Positions 33,804-41,175 of a DNA stretch of 64,000 nt are shown one piece after another. Source of the DNA: Micromonospora sp. C28SCA-DRY-2 (GTDB lineage Bacteria > Actinomycetota > Actinomycetes > Mycobacteriales > Micromonosporaceae); assembly GCF_030519475.1 (NCBI RefSeq), contig NZ_JAUMKD010000011.1, positions 96,244-160,243 on the forward strand, written 5' to 3'. The notes beneath the pieces are model-generated. The model was not told the DNA's origin. It made no database searches and was given only the letters and a program-made list of their open reading frames with translations. How positions within the stretch are numbered: the stretch's first letter is position 1; each line of letters begins with the position of its first letter. The position numbers were made by a program, and so were the translations under genes.

Positions 33804-34646
33804 TCACGCAAAGTGACGAGAAGCCTCCTCCAGGCGGGCCAACGACGCCGCCGGAGGCAGTGCCATCCGGCACAGCTCCTCGTGCACCAGGCTATACCCG
33901 CGCACCTGGGCGGCCTCCTCCAGAGCCAGCCCTGTGCTGAGGTTTTCCAGGTAGACCACGGCGTCGTCGGCAGTGTCCGGAAAGGTCAGCACGACGTACG
34001 GCGAGTTCATCGCGGGGTGCCCGCCGGCGGTGAACGGAAGTACCTGCAACGTCACGTTCGGTAGTCGAGCCATCCTGCCGAGGTGGGCGAGTTGGGCGGC
34101 CATCACGGCGTTCCCGCCGACCGGCCGGCACAGCACCGCCTCGTTCAGCACCACCGACAGCTCGACCGGGTTCTCCCGGTGCAGCACGTTCTGCCGGTGC
34201 ATCCGGGCGGCGACCTTGCGCTCGATGCCCTCCTCGCCCGCGGTGAGCCGGTAGACCTCCCGGGCGTACGCCTCGGTCTGCAACAGCCCGGGCACCGCCT
34301 CGGCCTCGTACGTCCGCAGCGTCGCCGCCTCCGCCTCCAGTCCGACGTAGAACTCGAACCAGTCGGGCAGCACGTCGCTGTACTTCTGCCACCAGCCGCG
34401 CTGCTGGGCGCCGCGGGCGATCTCGATGAGCCCCTCGGCGTCCACGCCGGTGACCCGGTAGAGCGCCAGCGCGGCCCGCACGTCGCGCGGCTTGATGCCG
34501 ATCTGGGCGGTCTCGATCCGGGACAGGTTGCTCTTGGACATGTCCAGCTGCCGGGCGGCGACGTCCAGGGTCATCCCCGCGCGCTCGCGCAACTGGCGCA
34601 GTTCCCGGGCGATACGGCGGCGGCGGACGGTGGGGCTCGCGGTCAC
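33804..34646 (-). CDS. XRE-family regulator with DUF5753 domain (WhiJ-like)
   Basis: DNA-binding protein of 280 residues. The helix-turn-helix at about 10-65 reads RELRQLRERAGMTLDVAARQLDMSKSNLSRIE. A DUF5753 domain follows from about 90 to 275, with WFEFYVGLEAEAATLRTYEAEAVPGLLQTEAYAR and later LPFTAGGHPAMNSPYVVLTFP. Such proteins act with DUF397 partners in whiJ-type loci. GTG at 34646; the partner is the next gene. Target promoters are unknown; autoregulation is likely. Confidence 0.92.
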   Translation of the reverse strand: MTASPTVRRRRIARELRQLRERAGMTLDVAARQLDMSKSNLSRIETAQIGIKPRDVRAALALYRVTGVDAEGLIEIARGAQQRGWWQKYSDVLPDWFEFYVGLEAEAATLRTYEAEAVPGLLQTEAYAREVYRLTAGEEGIERKVAARMHRQNVLHRENPVELSVVLNEAVLCRPVGGNAVMAAQLAHLGRMARLPNVTLQVLPFTAGGHPAMNSPYVVLTFPDTADDAVVYLENLSTGLALEEAAQVRGYSLVHEELCRMALPPAASLARLEEASRHFA

Positions 34647-34788
34647 CCTCCGAGTCTGTCACGACAAGATCCGCAGGTCGCGCCAGTACGGAGTGCAACC
34701 TCCGGATCCGGGAGTTGCAAAGCGGTTCGCGGCGGGCGCATCCTCTGCCGGATCGCGAGCACTGTGGACGGACACCCCGGGAGGGCCG

Positions 34789-34938
34789 TTGCTCACCGCC
34801 GACGAGTTCTTCCTGGTCGCCCACAACGACTCTCGCGGCAAGGCGCGGCTCAACCCGACCGCGACCGGCCTCGGTCTCCCCAGTGGATCAACCAGTCCGA
34901 CACCTGCCGCATGTCCGCCGTCTGCGGCGTCAGGGTGA
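34789..34938 (+). pseudogene. 5' fragment of a GPP34-family gene
   Basis: From the TTG at 34789, after GGGAGGG, 30 codons give LLTADEFFLVAHNDSRGKAR followed by LNPTATGLGL, the standard opening of actinobacterial GPP34 (Golgi phosphoprotein 3-like) proteins, which normally run for about 200-230 residues. At about 34879 the similarity stops and the frame ends at 34938 in unrelated sequence. The gene has thus lost its 3' seven-eighths. The next bases read as coding on the opposite strand. Confidence 0.75.
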
Positions 34939-35090
34939 GCTGGGGCGGCGCGTCGACGAGCAGCCGCTCCAGGCCGGGCGGCGTCTAGGCCACACGGGAG
35001 AAGGCGAAGGAGCGCTGTGGCGGGCCGAGCCGATAGCTCCGGCCGTGGTATGTCGACGCCCGGCCCGCCTCGATCAGCGCACGTCGCCTA
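34879..35090 (-). pseudogene. Minus-strand coding remnant with in-frame stop
   Basis: One minus-strand frame reads like protein on both sides of a TAG at 34985-34987: before it RALIEAGRASTYHGRSYRLG and on to PPQRSFAFSRVA, after it GLERLLVDAPPQLTLTPQTAD then MRQVSDWLIHW. Codon usage fits the neighbourhood (G/C at third positions). There is no start codon. It is cut off at about 34879, exactly where the GPP34 fragment ends, so this is a rearrangement junction. Family not recognised. Confidence 0.4.
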
Positions 35091-35868
35091 GGTCCAGGCG
35101 ATCAACTAGCCCGGCGGCGGTGAAGGCGGTGACCAGTTCGTCACGGCCCTCGGTGAAGTGGGCCCAACTGTCGTAGTGGACGGGGACCACCCGGCGAGTG
35201 CCGAGGATCCTGGCAGCCTCGGCGGCCTGGGCGCTGTCGAGGACGATAAGCGCGCCGTCGAAGAGGACGCCGGGGAAGCGCGGAGCGCCGGCGAAGAGAA
35301 TGGCGGTGTCCACCGGCCCGAAGCGCTCCGCGATCTCCTTCACGGCGTCGAGCGAGGCGTTGTCGCCGCTGACATAGACCGTGGGCAGGCCCTCCCCGGT
35401 CAAGACGAATCCGACGACCTGACCGGTGATCGGTTCGACATCCTCGCGAGCGCCGGGTCCGTGGATGGCGGGTACGCCCGTCACGGTGATCCTGCCGCCG
35501 CCGGGGCGGTCCAGCTCGATCGACTCCCAGTCCGCCAGCCCCTTGGCCCTATTCCCCAAGCGGCGCCCACCCTCGGGCGTGGTGAGGGTCAGTGGAACGT
35601 CGGCGAGCAGGACCCGGCCGGAGTTGTCGAGGTTGTCGGGGTGCTCGTCGTGGGAGAGCAGGACTACGTCGATGCGGCCGAGGTCTGCGGAACTGCCGGA
35701 GGGAGGCGCGGTCTTGGTCAGGATTCTCTGGCCTGATTCGTAATAGTCGCCGGGAGCGTCGAAGGTTGGGTCGGTGAGGAACCTCAGCCCGCCGTATTCA
35801 AAGAGGGCGGTCGGGCCGCCGAAGACGCGGACGGAGAACTGCTCAGTGGTGGTGTCGGCAGAAGTCAC
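35074..35868 (-). CDS. MBL-fold metallo-hydrolase
   Basis: Metallo-beta-lactamase-fold protein of 264 residues, UlaG-like. It shows FGGPTALFEYGGLRFLTDPTFD, the metal motif LLSHDEHPDNLD (Asn in place of the usual last His, as in some relatives), a mid-protein GVPAIHGPGA, YVSGDNAS and a final VVPVHYDSWAHFTEG. Substrate unknown. The GTG at 35868 lies next to one of three TCACGGAT octamers shared with the divergent CGNR-type regulator gene, so the two are probably regulated together. Codon third positions are less GC-rich than in neighbours, hinting at transfer. Confidence 0.88.
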   Translation of the reverse strand: MTSADTTTEQFSVRVFGGPTALFEYGGLRFLTDPTFDAPGDYYESGQRILTKTAPPSGSSADLGRIDVVLLSHDEHPDNLDNSGRVLLADVPLTLTTPEGGRRLGNRAKGLADWESIELDRPGGGRITVTGVPAIHGPGAREDVEPITGQVVGFVLTGEGLPTVYVSGDNASLDAVKEIAERFGPVDTAILFAGAPRFPGVLFDGALIVLDSAQAAEAARILGTRRVVPVHYDSWAHFTEGRDELVTAFTAAGLVDRLDLGDVR

Positions 35869-35878
35869 GGGAAAGTCC

Positions 35879-35932
35879 TCACGGATGGGGGCTTGGCTAT
35901 CCGTGAAGTGACGGTAGTAGCTCCTCACGGAT
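35879..35932. promoter_or_regulatory. Divergent operator region with three TCACGGAT octamers
   Basis: TCACGGAT occurs at 35879-35886 and 35925-35932, and its reverse complement ATCCGTGA at 35899-35906. The first two form an inverted repeat with a 12-base centre; starts are 20 and 26 bases apart. They fill the 89-base gap between the divergent MBL and CGNR genes, so a dimeric repressor, plausibly the CGNR protein, would control both promoters. Confidence 0.65.
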
Positions 35933-35957
35933 GAACGCAAGCCGTACCATGAGAGCC

Positions 35958-36557
35958 ATGACAGAGGGCTGGACTGTCGAGCCTGTGCTGCCGTCCGCGC
36001 CGGGGGCGGAGCAGTACCTCGCTCTCGACTTCGTCAACAGCGCCATCGCGCTACCCGGTGGGCAGTTCATCGATCTCCTCGGTACTCCCGAGGCGACGAA
36101 TCACTGGCTCACAGAACGCGGCCTCGCTCCGGCCGGTGCCGGAGTGCAGGAGATGTGCGCGACCCAGCTACGCTCGCTGCGCGAACACGTCAGGGCATTG
36201 CTCGCCGCCCACGTCGCCGGGCTTCCCCCCTTGCCCGCAGCTCTATCCGCCGTTAATGACGCACTGAGCAGGGCTCCCACGGCCGCTCTGCTGCTGTGGA
36301 ACGACAAAGAAGGCCCCTACCGAGCGGCACCGTGCCCCACCAACGAGGTTCTCGAGCACGCCCTAGCGGCCCTCGCGGCCAGTACGGCCGACCTCCTCAC
36401 CGGCCCCCACTCCGGCTGCCTGACCGCCTGCGACTCCACTCCCTGCAATCGCTACCTGCTGCGCCGCGGCCGCCGCCACTGGTGCTCTACCCGCTGCGGC
36501 GACCGCGCCCGCGCCGCCCGCGCCTACGCCCGACGCACCCAGTCGAAGGCCGACTGA
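35958..36557 (+). CDS. CGNR zinc-finger regulator with ABATE domain
   Basis: Protein of 199 residues. The N-terminal part (about 1-130) has the ABATE-type opening YLALDFVNSAIALPGGQFIDLLGTPEATNHWL, a putative stress-sensing domain. The C-terminal CGNR zinc finger reads CDSTPCNRYLLRRG then RRHWCSTRCGDRARAARAYAR, with the four zinc-binding cysteines visible; here CNR replaces the canonical CGNR. It is a probable DNA-binding repressor. The ATG at 35958 was preferred; ATG at 35949 adds three residues. It is divergent from the MBL-fold gene. Confidence 0.87.
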   Translation: MTEGWTVEPVLPSAPGAEQYLALDFVNSAIALPGGQFIDLLGTPEATNHWLTERGLAPAGAGVQEMCATQLRSLREHVRALLAAHVAGLPPLPAALSAVNDALSRAPTAALLLWNDKEGPYRAAPCPTNEVLEHALAALAASTADLLTGPHSGCLTACDSTPCNRYLLRRGRRHWCSTRCGDRARAARAYARRTQSKAD

Positions 36558-36774
36558 CAAACGCCTCCCCGGGCTGGTTACCCCAAGCCGGTGGCTATCC
36601 TCGGGGCTACGTGTGCAGCCGGGCGTCGTCGACCACTCCCTCGACCATGTCAGCCCCTCGTAGAACGCCGCGTACTGCGCCGGTCGTCCCCGCTGGGGCG
36701 GGACCGGTTCGTTCCAGGTCGCTTTTGGCCCCCGGCGGGCTCCATTCCGATCTGCTCACGCAACTCGGCGTCAA
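36558..36774. other. Gene-poor stretch with a possible frameshifted remnant
   Basis: No intact gene. On the minus strand, bases about 36720-36610 can be read as AQYAAFYEG in one frame and then DMVEGVVDDARLHT in another, as if one coding sequence had suffered a frameshift. There is no start and I recognise no family. Taken with the fragments on either side, this looks like decayed coding DNA. Confidence 0.3.
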
Positions 36775-36975
36775 CCAGTCCCGGTCACCTACCTGACCGC
36801 CGCGCTGCGCGGCGTGCTCCAGGCGCTGCTGCTGCGCCGGCGCCGGCCGGAGACGTACGTCCGGATCGGGCTGGGCGCGGAGAGCGCGGCGGCGGTCGTG
36901 GCGCCCGCGCCGGGCGACGTGGCCGGGGCGGGCGAGCCCGGGGCGGGCGAGCCCGGCACGGCGGTGCGGCGGTGA
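36775..36975 (+). pseudogene. Orphan 3' end of an unidentified gene
   Basis: One plus-strand frame reads VTYLTAALRGVLQALLLRRR followed by RPETYVRIGLGAESAAAVVAPAPGD and a Gly/Glu/Pro-rich end, stopping at TGA 36973-36975. It has the codon pattern of a real gene of this genome but no start codon, and upstream of about 36778 the frame is not protein-like. A GEPGA repeat closes it. Family not recognised. Confidence 0.4.
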
Positions 36976-36979
36976 CCGG

Positions 36980-37192
36980 GTGGCCGAGGTGGCCGTGCGG
37001 CGGTTGGGGCCGGCGGAGACGGCGCTGATGGCCGGGCGGATCGCGGAGGCGTTCCTGGTGCTCGACGCGACCCGGTGGCTGGTGCCCGACGACGCCCGGC
37101 GGCGGGCCGTGCTGGCGCGCGACTTCGAGATCGTGGTCGACCACGCGATGCGGCACGGCCTGGTCCACGCCACCGAGGACCAGGCCGCCTGG
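36980..37192 (+). pseudogene. Truncated GNAT-like acetyltransferase gene
   Basis: A GTG at 36980, five bases after the previous fragment's stop, opens a frame reading VAEVAVRRLGPAETALMAGR then IAEAFLVLDATRWLVPDDARRRAV and LARDFEIVVDHAMRHGLVHATED, the N-terminal third of a GNAT family protein. After about 37192 the frame runs into sequence antisense to the sigma-factor gene and similarity ends. The acetyl-CoA-binding motif is missing, so no active enzyme can be made. Confidence 0.6.
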
Positions 37193-37300
37193 GGCAGGGC
37201 CGGCCGAACCGGGCCGCCGGGGTCGGGTGGCCCGGCGGCCCGGGTGGCCGGACACGACGGTGGCCGGGCCCGCCGACCCGGCCACCGTCCACCACCGGCG

Positions 37301-38122
37301 TCAGTAGGTGCCGTCGAGCTGCCCACGCAGCTTGGTCAGCGCCCGAGCCAGCAGCCGGGAAACGTGCATCTGGGAGACGCCGATCTGCTCGGCGATCTGC
37401 GACTGGGTCAGGTTGCCGTAGAAGCGCAGGGTGAGGATCTTCTGCTCGCGCTCGTCGAGGGTGGCGAGCGCCGGGCCGAGGGCCACCCGCAGCTCGGCCA
37501 GCTCGAACTCGCCGTCCTCGCCGCCGAGCATGTCGCCCAGTTCGGTGGCGCGGTCGCCGTCGCCGGTCGGGGTGGACAGCGACACCGCGTTGTAGGCGCG
37601 GGCGCCCTCCAGGCCCTCCAGCACCTCTTCCTCGGTGATCTTCAGGTGGGCGGCGATGTCGGCGACCGTCGGCGAGCGGCCGAGGGTCTGCAGCAGCGTG
37701 CTGTTCGCGTCGGAGATGGCCAGCCGCAGCTCCTGCAGGCGGCGCGGCACCCGGATGTCCCAGGTGCGGTCGCGGAAGTGCCGCTTGAGCTCGCCGATGA
37801 TGGTGGGGATCGCGTAGCCGGCGAAGTCGACGCCACGGGACGGGTCGAACTTGTCGATGGCCTTGATGAGGCCGACGGCGGCGGTCTGCGCCAGGTCGTC
37901 GGTGGGCTCGCCGCGCCCGCTGTAGCGGTGGGCGAGGTGGTTGGCCAGCGGCAGCCAGGCCTCGATAGCCCGGTCGCGCAGCGCGGCGCGCGACGGGTGG
38001 TTGGCGGGCAGTGCGGCCATCGCGTTCAGCAGGTCGGCGGCGCTGTCGGTGAGCGCTCGCGGGTCGAGCTTCTCGGTCGTCGGTGCGCTCGTCGCCTGCT
38101 CGCTGATCGTTGGCGCGGTCAT
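37301..38122 (-). CDS. SigB/SigF-type RNA polymerase sigma factor
   Basis: Sigma-70 family protein of 273 residues, group 3 (stress/development). Region 2 reads DDLAQTAAVGLIKAIDKFDPSRGVDFAGYAIPTIIGELKR followed by HFRDRTWDIRVPRRLQEL; region 3 is at about 135-190; region 4 has LDEREQKILTLRFYGNLTQSQIAEQIGVSQMHVSRLLA. The ATG at 38122 has GGGAGGACC upstream; an ATG at 38140 has none. No anti-sigma factor or antagonist gene is adjacent. The PAS-PP2C-HATPase protein at 49-51 kb is of a type that can control such sigma factors. Confidence 0.93.
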   Translation of the reverse strand: MTAPTISEQATSAPTTEKLDPRALTDSAADLLNAMAALPANHPSRAALRDRAIEAWLPLANHLAHRYSGRGEPTDDLAQTAAVGLIKAIDKFDPSRGVDFAGYAIPTIIGELKRHFRDRTWDIRVPRRLQELRLAISDANSTLLQTLGRSPTVADIAAHLKITEEEVLEGLEGARAYNAVSLSTPTGDGDRATELGDMLGGEDGEFELAELRVALGPALATLDEREQKILTLRFYGNLTQSQIAEQIGVSQMHVSRLLARALTKLRGQLDGTY

Positions 38123-38500
38123 GGGTGGTCCTCCCTGCACCTCGTCCGCGGATATGAGACGTGACGCTTTGGTTTAGCTTCAGATGGGCCGTTCGCGACT
38201 CACCTTAGCCTGATCGGCTTGGCCAAAGCTAGCCGAAAGTACGATGTACTTAAGTTATTTTCCGTCATCAAGGGCGCGAAGCGGACAGAATCAGGAGTGA
38301 TTGTGAGGGTGATTACCGGTTCGGACGGCCCACGCGCCGCCGCCCGGACATCCGCCACCCGTGACCGCCCGGCCCACCCGGAACCCGCCGACCGGGCATC
38401 CGGGAATCCGACAGGTCGGCAGGATTGTCGACTTTCTGCCCTTGTCCCATCGACGGGACCGGCCTAGCGTCGCCTGTACATCGTCCGGTTCGGAGGCGTC
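38123..38500. other. Gene-free stretch with AT-richer core
   Basis: 378 bases between two divergent genes, with no credible coding frame. Bases about 38210-38290 are clearly richer in A and T than the rest (for example GTACTTAAGTTATTTTCC), as expected for promoters, probably that of the sigma factor. The right part holds the promoter of the decarboxylase-like gene. I do not recognise a specific operator. Confidence 0.5.
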
Positions 38501-39298
38501 GTGCTCGATCCAGCCGCTCCCCAGCTCGTGGTGAACAGCCGTACGCTCTACTTCAGCTGGCTGCCGGCCGATCCGGACGCGGTCGCCGCGTTGCTGCCGC
38601 CGGGGCTGCGCGCGCAGCCGGACCGGCAGGTCTTCATGAACCAGTACGTGGTCGAGGACGACAGCCAGACCTCCGGCTTCGGGGCGTACTCGCTGACCTA
38701 CCTCGGCGTGTCACTGAGCGGGGTGGACGCCCCCGGCGGCGAGAACGCCGGCGGCTGGTGGACCCACTACGTCACCTCCAGCCGCCGGGTGCGCGAGTAC
38801 GCGGTCGCCCGGGGCGCCCCGACCTCGCTCGGCCGGACCACCATCGAGGTGCACGGCGGCCGCCTGGTCGCCGAGACGGAGATCGACGGGGTGCCGGTGA
38901 TCCGGGCCCGCTGCCAGGTGGGGGAGACCGGCAGCGTGATCAGCAGCGGGCACCACCGTTACCTCACCGCCCGCGACGGCCAACTGCTCAGCTCGGTGTA
39001 CCCGTACGTCGCCGAGCCGGTCACCCCGTTCCTGATCGAGTCGGTGGAGTTCCTCGAACCCGGGCACTCCACCTACGCGCTCCGCCCGGCGAACCCGCTC
39101 ACCATCGGCTTCGGCTTCTACGCGCCGCGCGCCTCGTTCGCCTATCCCGGCGGCTTCACCGTCCACCCGGGCGGTCACGCCGGGCCGGTCGGCGTACCGG
39201 CGGAGCGGGTGAAGCCGCAGCGCGGCGGCGAGCGCACGCCGGCGGCTCACCAGGTGCCGGCCCGCCGCGCCCGCAGCGGCCTGCCGTCCGGGTCGTAG
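38501..39298 (+). CDS. Acetoacetate-decarboxylase-like protein
   Basis: Protein of 265 residues with the ADC beta-barrel pattern: LPPGLRAQPDRQVFMNQYVV, then GFGAYSLTYLGVSLSG, GWWTHYVTSSRRVREYAVARGAP and a strand pair RTTIEVHGGRLVAETEIDGVPVIRARCQ. I cannot locate the Schiff-base Lys of true acetoacetate decarboxylase, so the reaction may differ. The last 18 codons overlap the 3' end of the convergent phospholipase D gene by 52 bases. GTG at 38501 follows GGAGG. Confidence 0.8.
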   Translation: MLDPAAPQLVVNSRTLYFSWLPADPDAVAALLPPGLRAQPDRQVFMNQYVVEDDSQTSGFGAYSLTYLGVSLSGVDAPGGENAGGWWTHYVTSSRRVREYAVARGAPTSLGRTTIEVHGGRLVAETEIDGVPVIRARCQVGETGSVISSGHHRYLTARDGQLLSSVYPYVAEPVTPFLIESVEFLEPGHSTYALRPANPLTIGFGFYAPRASFAYPGGFTVHPGGHAGPVGVPAERVKPQRGGERTPAAHQVPARRARSGLPSGS

Positions 39299-40836
39299 AC
39301 CAGCCGGTACGCGGGCAGCGCCCAGGCGCGGGTGTACCAGCGCAGCCGCTCCGGGCGGTGCGGGCGCAGCCGGCCCGGCGGGCGGGGGCCCACCCGGCCG
39401 CCGTCGTACCACCGCTGGAGTGCCTCGGCGGCGGCGGTGATCGCGGCGACCGCGTCGGCCGGGTCGAGCAGGTCGGCGTCCTCGCCGCCGTCCGGGTCGC
39501 GGTCCAGGTGCTCACGCCACAGCCGCAACCGCAGCTCGCGGGCGAAGAACCGGGCCCCGTCGCCCCGCCCGGCCGGGTCGGTCGGGGCCCGCTCGTCGCG
39601 CGTCTCGTCGAGCACCGCGCAGGACAGCTCGCTGTCGTGCGTCCAGGACCGGCGGTTGAAGTTGTCGCTGCCCACGCTGGCCCAGACGTCGTCGACCACG
39701 CAGACCTTGGCGTGCACGTACACCGGCACGCCGGCGTGGTTCTCCACGTCGAAGACGTGCACCCGGTCCGGGGCGGCCCGCTCGCACAGCGACAGCGCCT
39801 GCTCCCGACCGACCGTGTTCGGCGGCAGCGCCAGCCGGCCGTCCACATCGGGGTACCGCGGCACCACCGCCACCAGGTGCAGGTCCGGGTTGTCGCGCAG
39901 CGCCCCGGCGAACAGCTCGGCCACCTCGCGCGACCAGAGGTACTGGTCCTCCAGGTAGATCAGCCGGCGGGCGCGGTGGACCGCCTTGGTGTAGCCGCGG
40001 GCCACCGTCCGCTCCCCGTCCGGGGCGAACGAGTACCGGGGCCGCACGGCGGGGTAGGTGCGCAGCACCTGGATGTGGTGCGGGCCACGCGGCGGAGGGT
40101 CGGCCGGCTGCTCGGGCAGCGGGTCGGGGCGCAGGTCCGCCCCGCGCAGCCGGTCCCGCAGGTAGGCCATCGGGTTCTCCGAGTCCAGCGGCATCGGGTC
40201 GGTCCACCGCTCGCGGAACACCCGGTCCAGCGCCCCGACCGCCGGGCCGCGGACCGCGAGCTGCACGTCGTGCCAGGGCGGCCGGTCGCCGTAGCGGGCC
40301 GACATCCGTACCGCCTGCGGGTCGCCGCGGTGCGCCAGGTCGTCCCGCCGGCTGTGGCACAGGTCGATCCCGCCGGCGAACGCCACGTCCCGCTCGGGCG
40401 CGCCGGGGTGCCGGAGCACCACCAGCTTCTGGTGGTGTGACCCGCCCCGGCGGACCCGCTGGTCCAGCAGCACCTCGCCGCCGGCCGCGGAGATCGCCTC
40501 GCTGAGGTTGCGGTTCTCCTCCTCGCTGTACGCCAGCGCGTCGAGGTGGGACCGCCAGATCAGCCCCTTCACGACCACCCCGCGCTGGGCGGCCCCGGCG
40601 AACAGCTGGGCCACGGTCGGGCCGTCCGGGCGCAGCCGCTGGTCGGGGTCGCCCCGCCAGTCGGTGAAGAAGAGGTGGTCGCCGGCGTCGAGCGCCTCCA
40701 CCTCGTCGACCAGCCGGTCGAAGTACGCCGCGCCGTGAATCAACGGCTCGGCAAGGTTTCCACTGGTCCAGACGGGTAACTCAGACACCGGGTTGGCGCG
40801 TTCCGGCGCGGTGAGGAACCAGTCGCGCAGCGTCAC
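39247..40836 (-). CDS. Phospholipase D family protein with two HKD motifs
   Basis: Protein of 529 residues without an obvious signal peptide. Two catalytic HxK motifs are present: HHQKLVVLRHPG at about 168 and HAKVCVVDDVWASVGSDNFNRRSW at about 400, so the active site can form within one chain. An YLEDQYLWSREVAEL segment before the second motif is typical. It should cleave phospholipid head groups or act as a transphosphatidylase; cardiolipin synthase is less likely as it lacks membrane helices. GTG at 40836 after GGGAGGG. Confidence 0.9.
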   Translation of the reverse strand: MTLRDWFLTAPERANPVSELPVWTSGNLAEPLIHGAAYFDRLVDEVEALDAGDHLFFTDWRGDPDQRLRPDGPTVAQLFAGAAQRGVVVKGLIWRSHLDALAYSEEENRNLSEAISAAGGEVLLDQRVRRGGSHHQKLVVLRHPGAPERDVAFAGGIDLCHSRRDDLAHRGDPQAVRMSARYGDRPPWHDVQLAVRGPAVGALDRVFRERWTDPMPLDSENPMAYLRDRLRGADLRPDPLPEQPADPPPRGPHHIQVLRTYPAVRPRYSFAPDGERTVARGYTKAVHRARRLIYLEDQYLWSREVAELFAGALRDNPDLHLVAVVPRYPDVDGRLALPPNTVGREQALSLCERAAPDRVHVFDVENHAGVPVYVHAKVCVVDDVWASVGSDNFNRRSWTHDSELSCAVLDETRDERAPTDPAGRGDGARFFARELRLRLWREHLDRDPDGGEDADLLDPADAVAAITAAAEALQRWYDGGRVGPRPPGRLRPHRPERLRWYTRAWALPAYRLVYDPDGRPLRARRAGTW

Positions 40837-40978
40837 CGCTCCAGCCCTCCCGAGGTCGACGACGTCCTCACGGTAGGACCCCCGCCGGAGGTCCGCACGC
40901 CGGCAGCGCGGTGCTGACCGGTGGCCGCCCCCGGCACACCGAGACGAAACGACGCGAAACCACCGAGGAGGCCCCACC

Positions 40979-41107
40979 ATGCCCGGCGAGACGACGAACT
41001 CCGCGACCGAGTACCGCGAGCAGGCGGTGGAGAGCGAGCGGGGGGCGCTGGTGGCCGTGTTGGTGATGGTGATCCTCGGCGTCGCCGGCATATTCGCCGT
41101 GTCCTGA
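40979..41107 (+). CDS. Single-pass membrane miniprotein, 42 residues
   Basis: A short gene with a good start (CCGAGGAGG before ATG at 40979). The product starts MPGETTNSATEYREQAVESE and ends in one hydrophobic helix, ALVAVLVMVILGVAGIFAVS, so it is a tail-anchored protein with an acidic cytoplasmic head. It is followed 13 bases later by a strong hairpin, which supports it being a complete monocistronic unit. No family recognised. Confidence 0.7.
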   Translation: MPGETTNSATEYREQAVESERGALVAVLVMVILGVAGIFAVS

Positions 41108-41120
41108 TCCCGGGGGACCC

Positions 41121-41167
41121 CTCGACGGCGCTGAGCGCCCCGGCCTGGGCCGGGGCGCTCAGTCGAG
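41121..41167. terminator. Bidirectional hairpin between convergent genes
   Basis: A perfect 15-bp stem CTGAGCGCCCCGGCC (41131-41145) pairs with 41148-41162; outside it CTCGA (41121-41125) pairs with TCGAG (41163-41167). It lies between the miniprotein gene and the stop of the pirin gene at 41176. Confidence 0.75.
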
Positions 41168-41175
41168 CGGCGGGG

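Noticed and set aside
33560..34646. XRE/DUF397 pair as a classical toxin-antitoxin system
   Set aside because: The order and families fit whiJ-type developmental regulators. I see no nuclease, kinase or other toxin-like motif in the DUF397 protein.
34700..37300. Integrated prophage, ICE or IS element as cause of the scar zone
   Set aside because: No integrase, transposase, terminal inverted repeats with target duplication, or tRNA attachment site is visible; only gene fragments and two intact genes.
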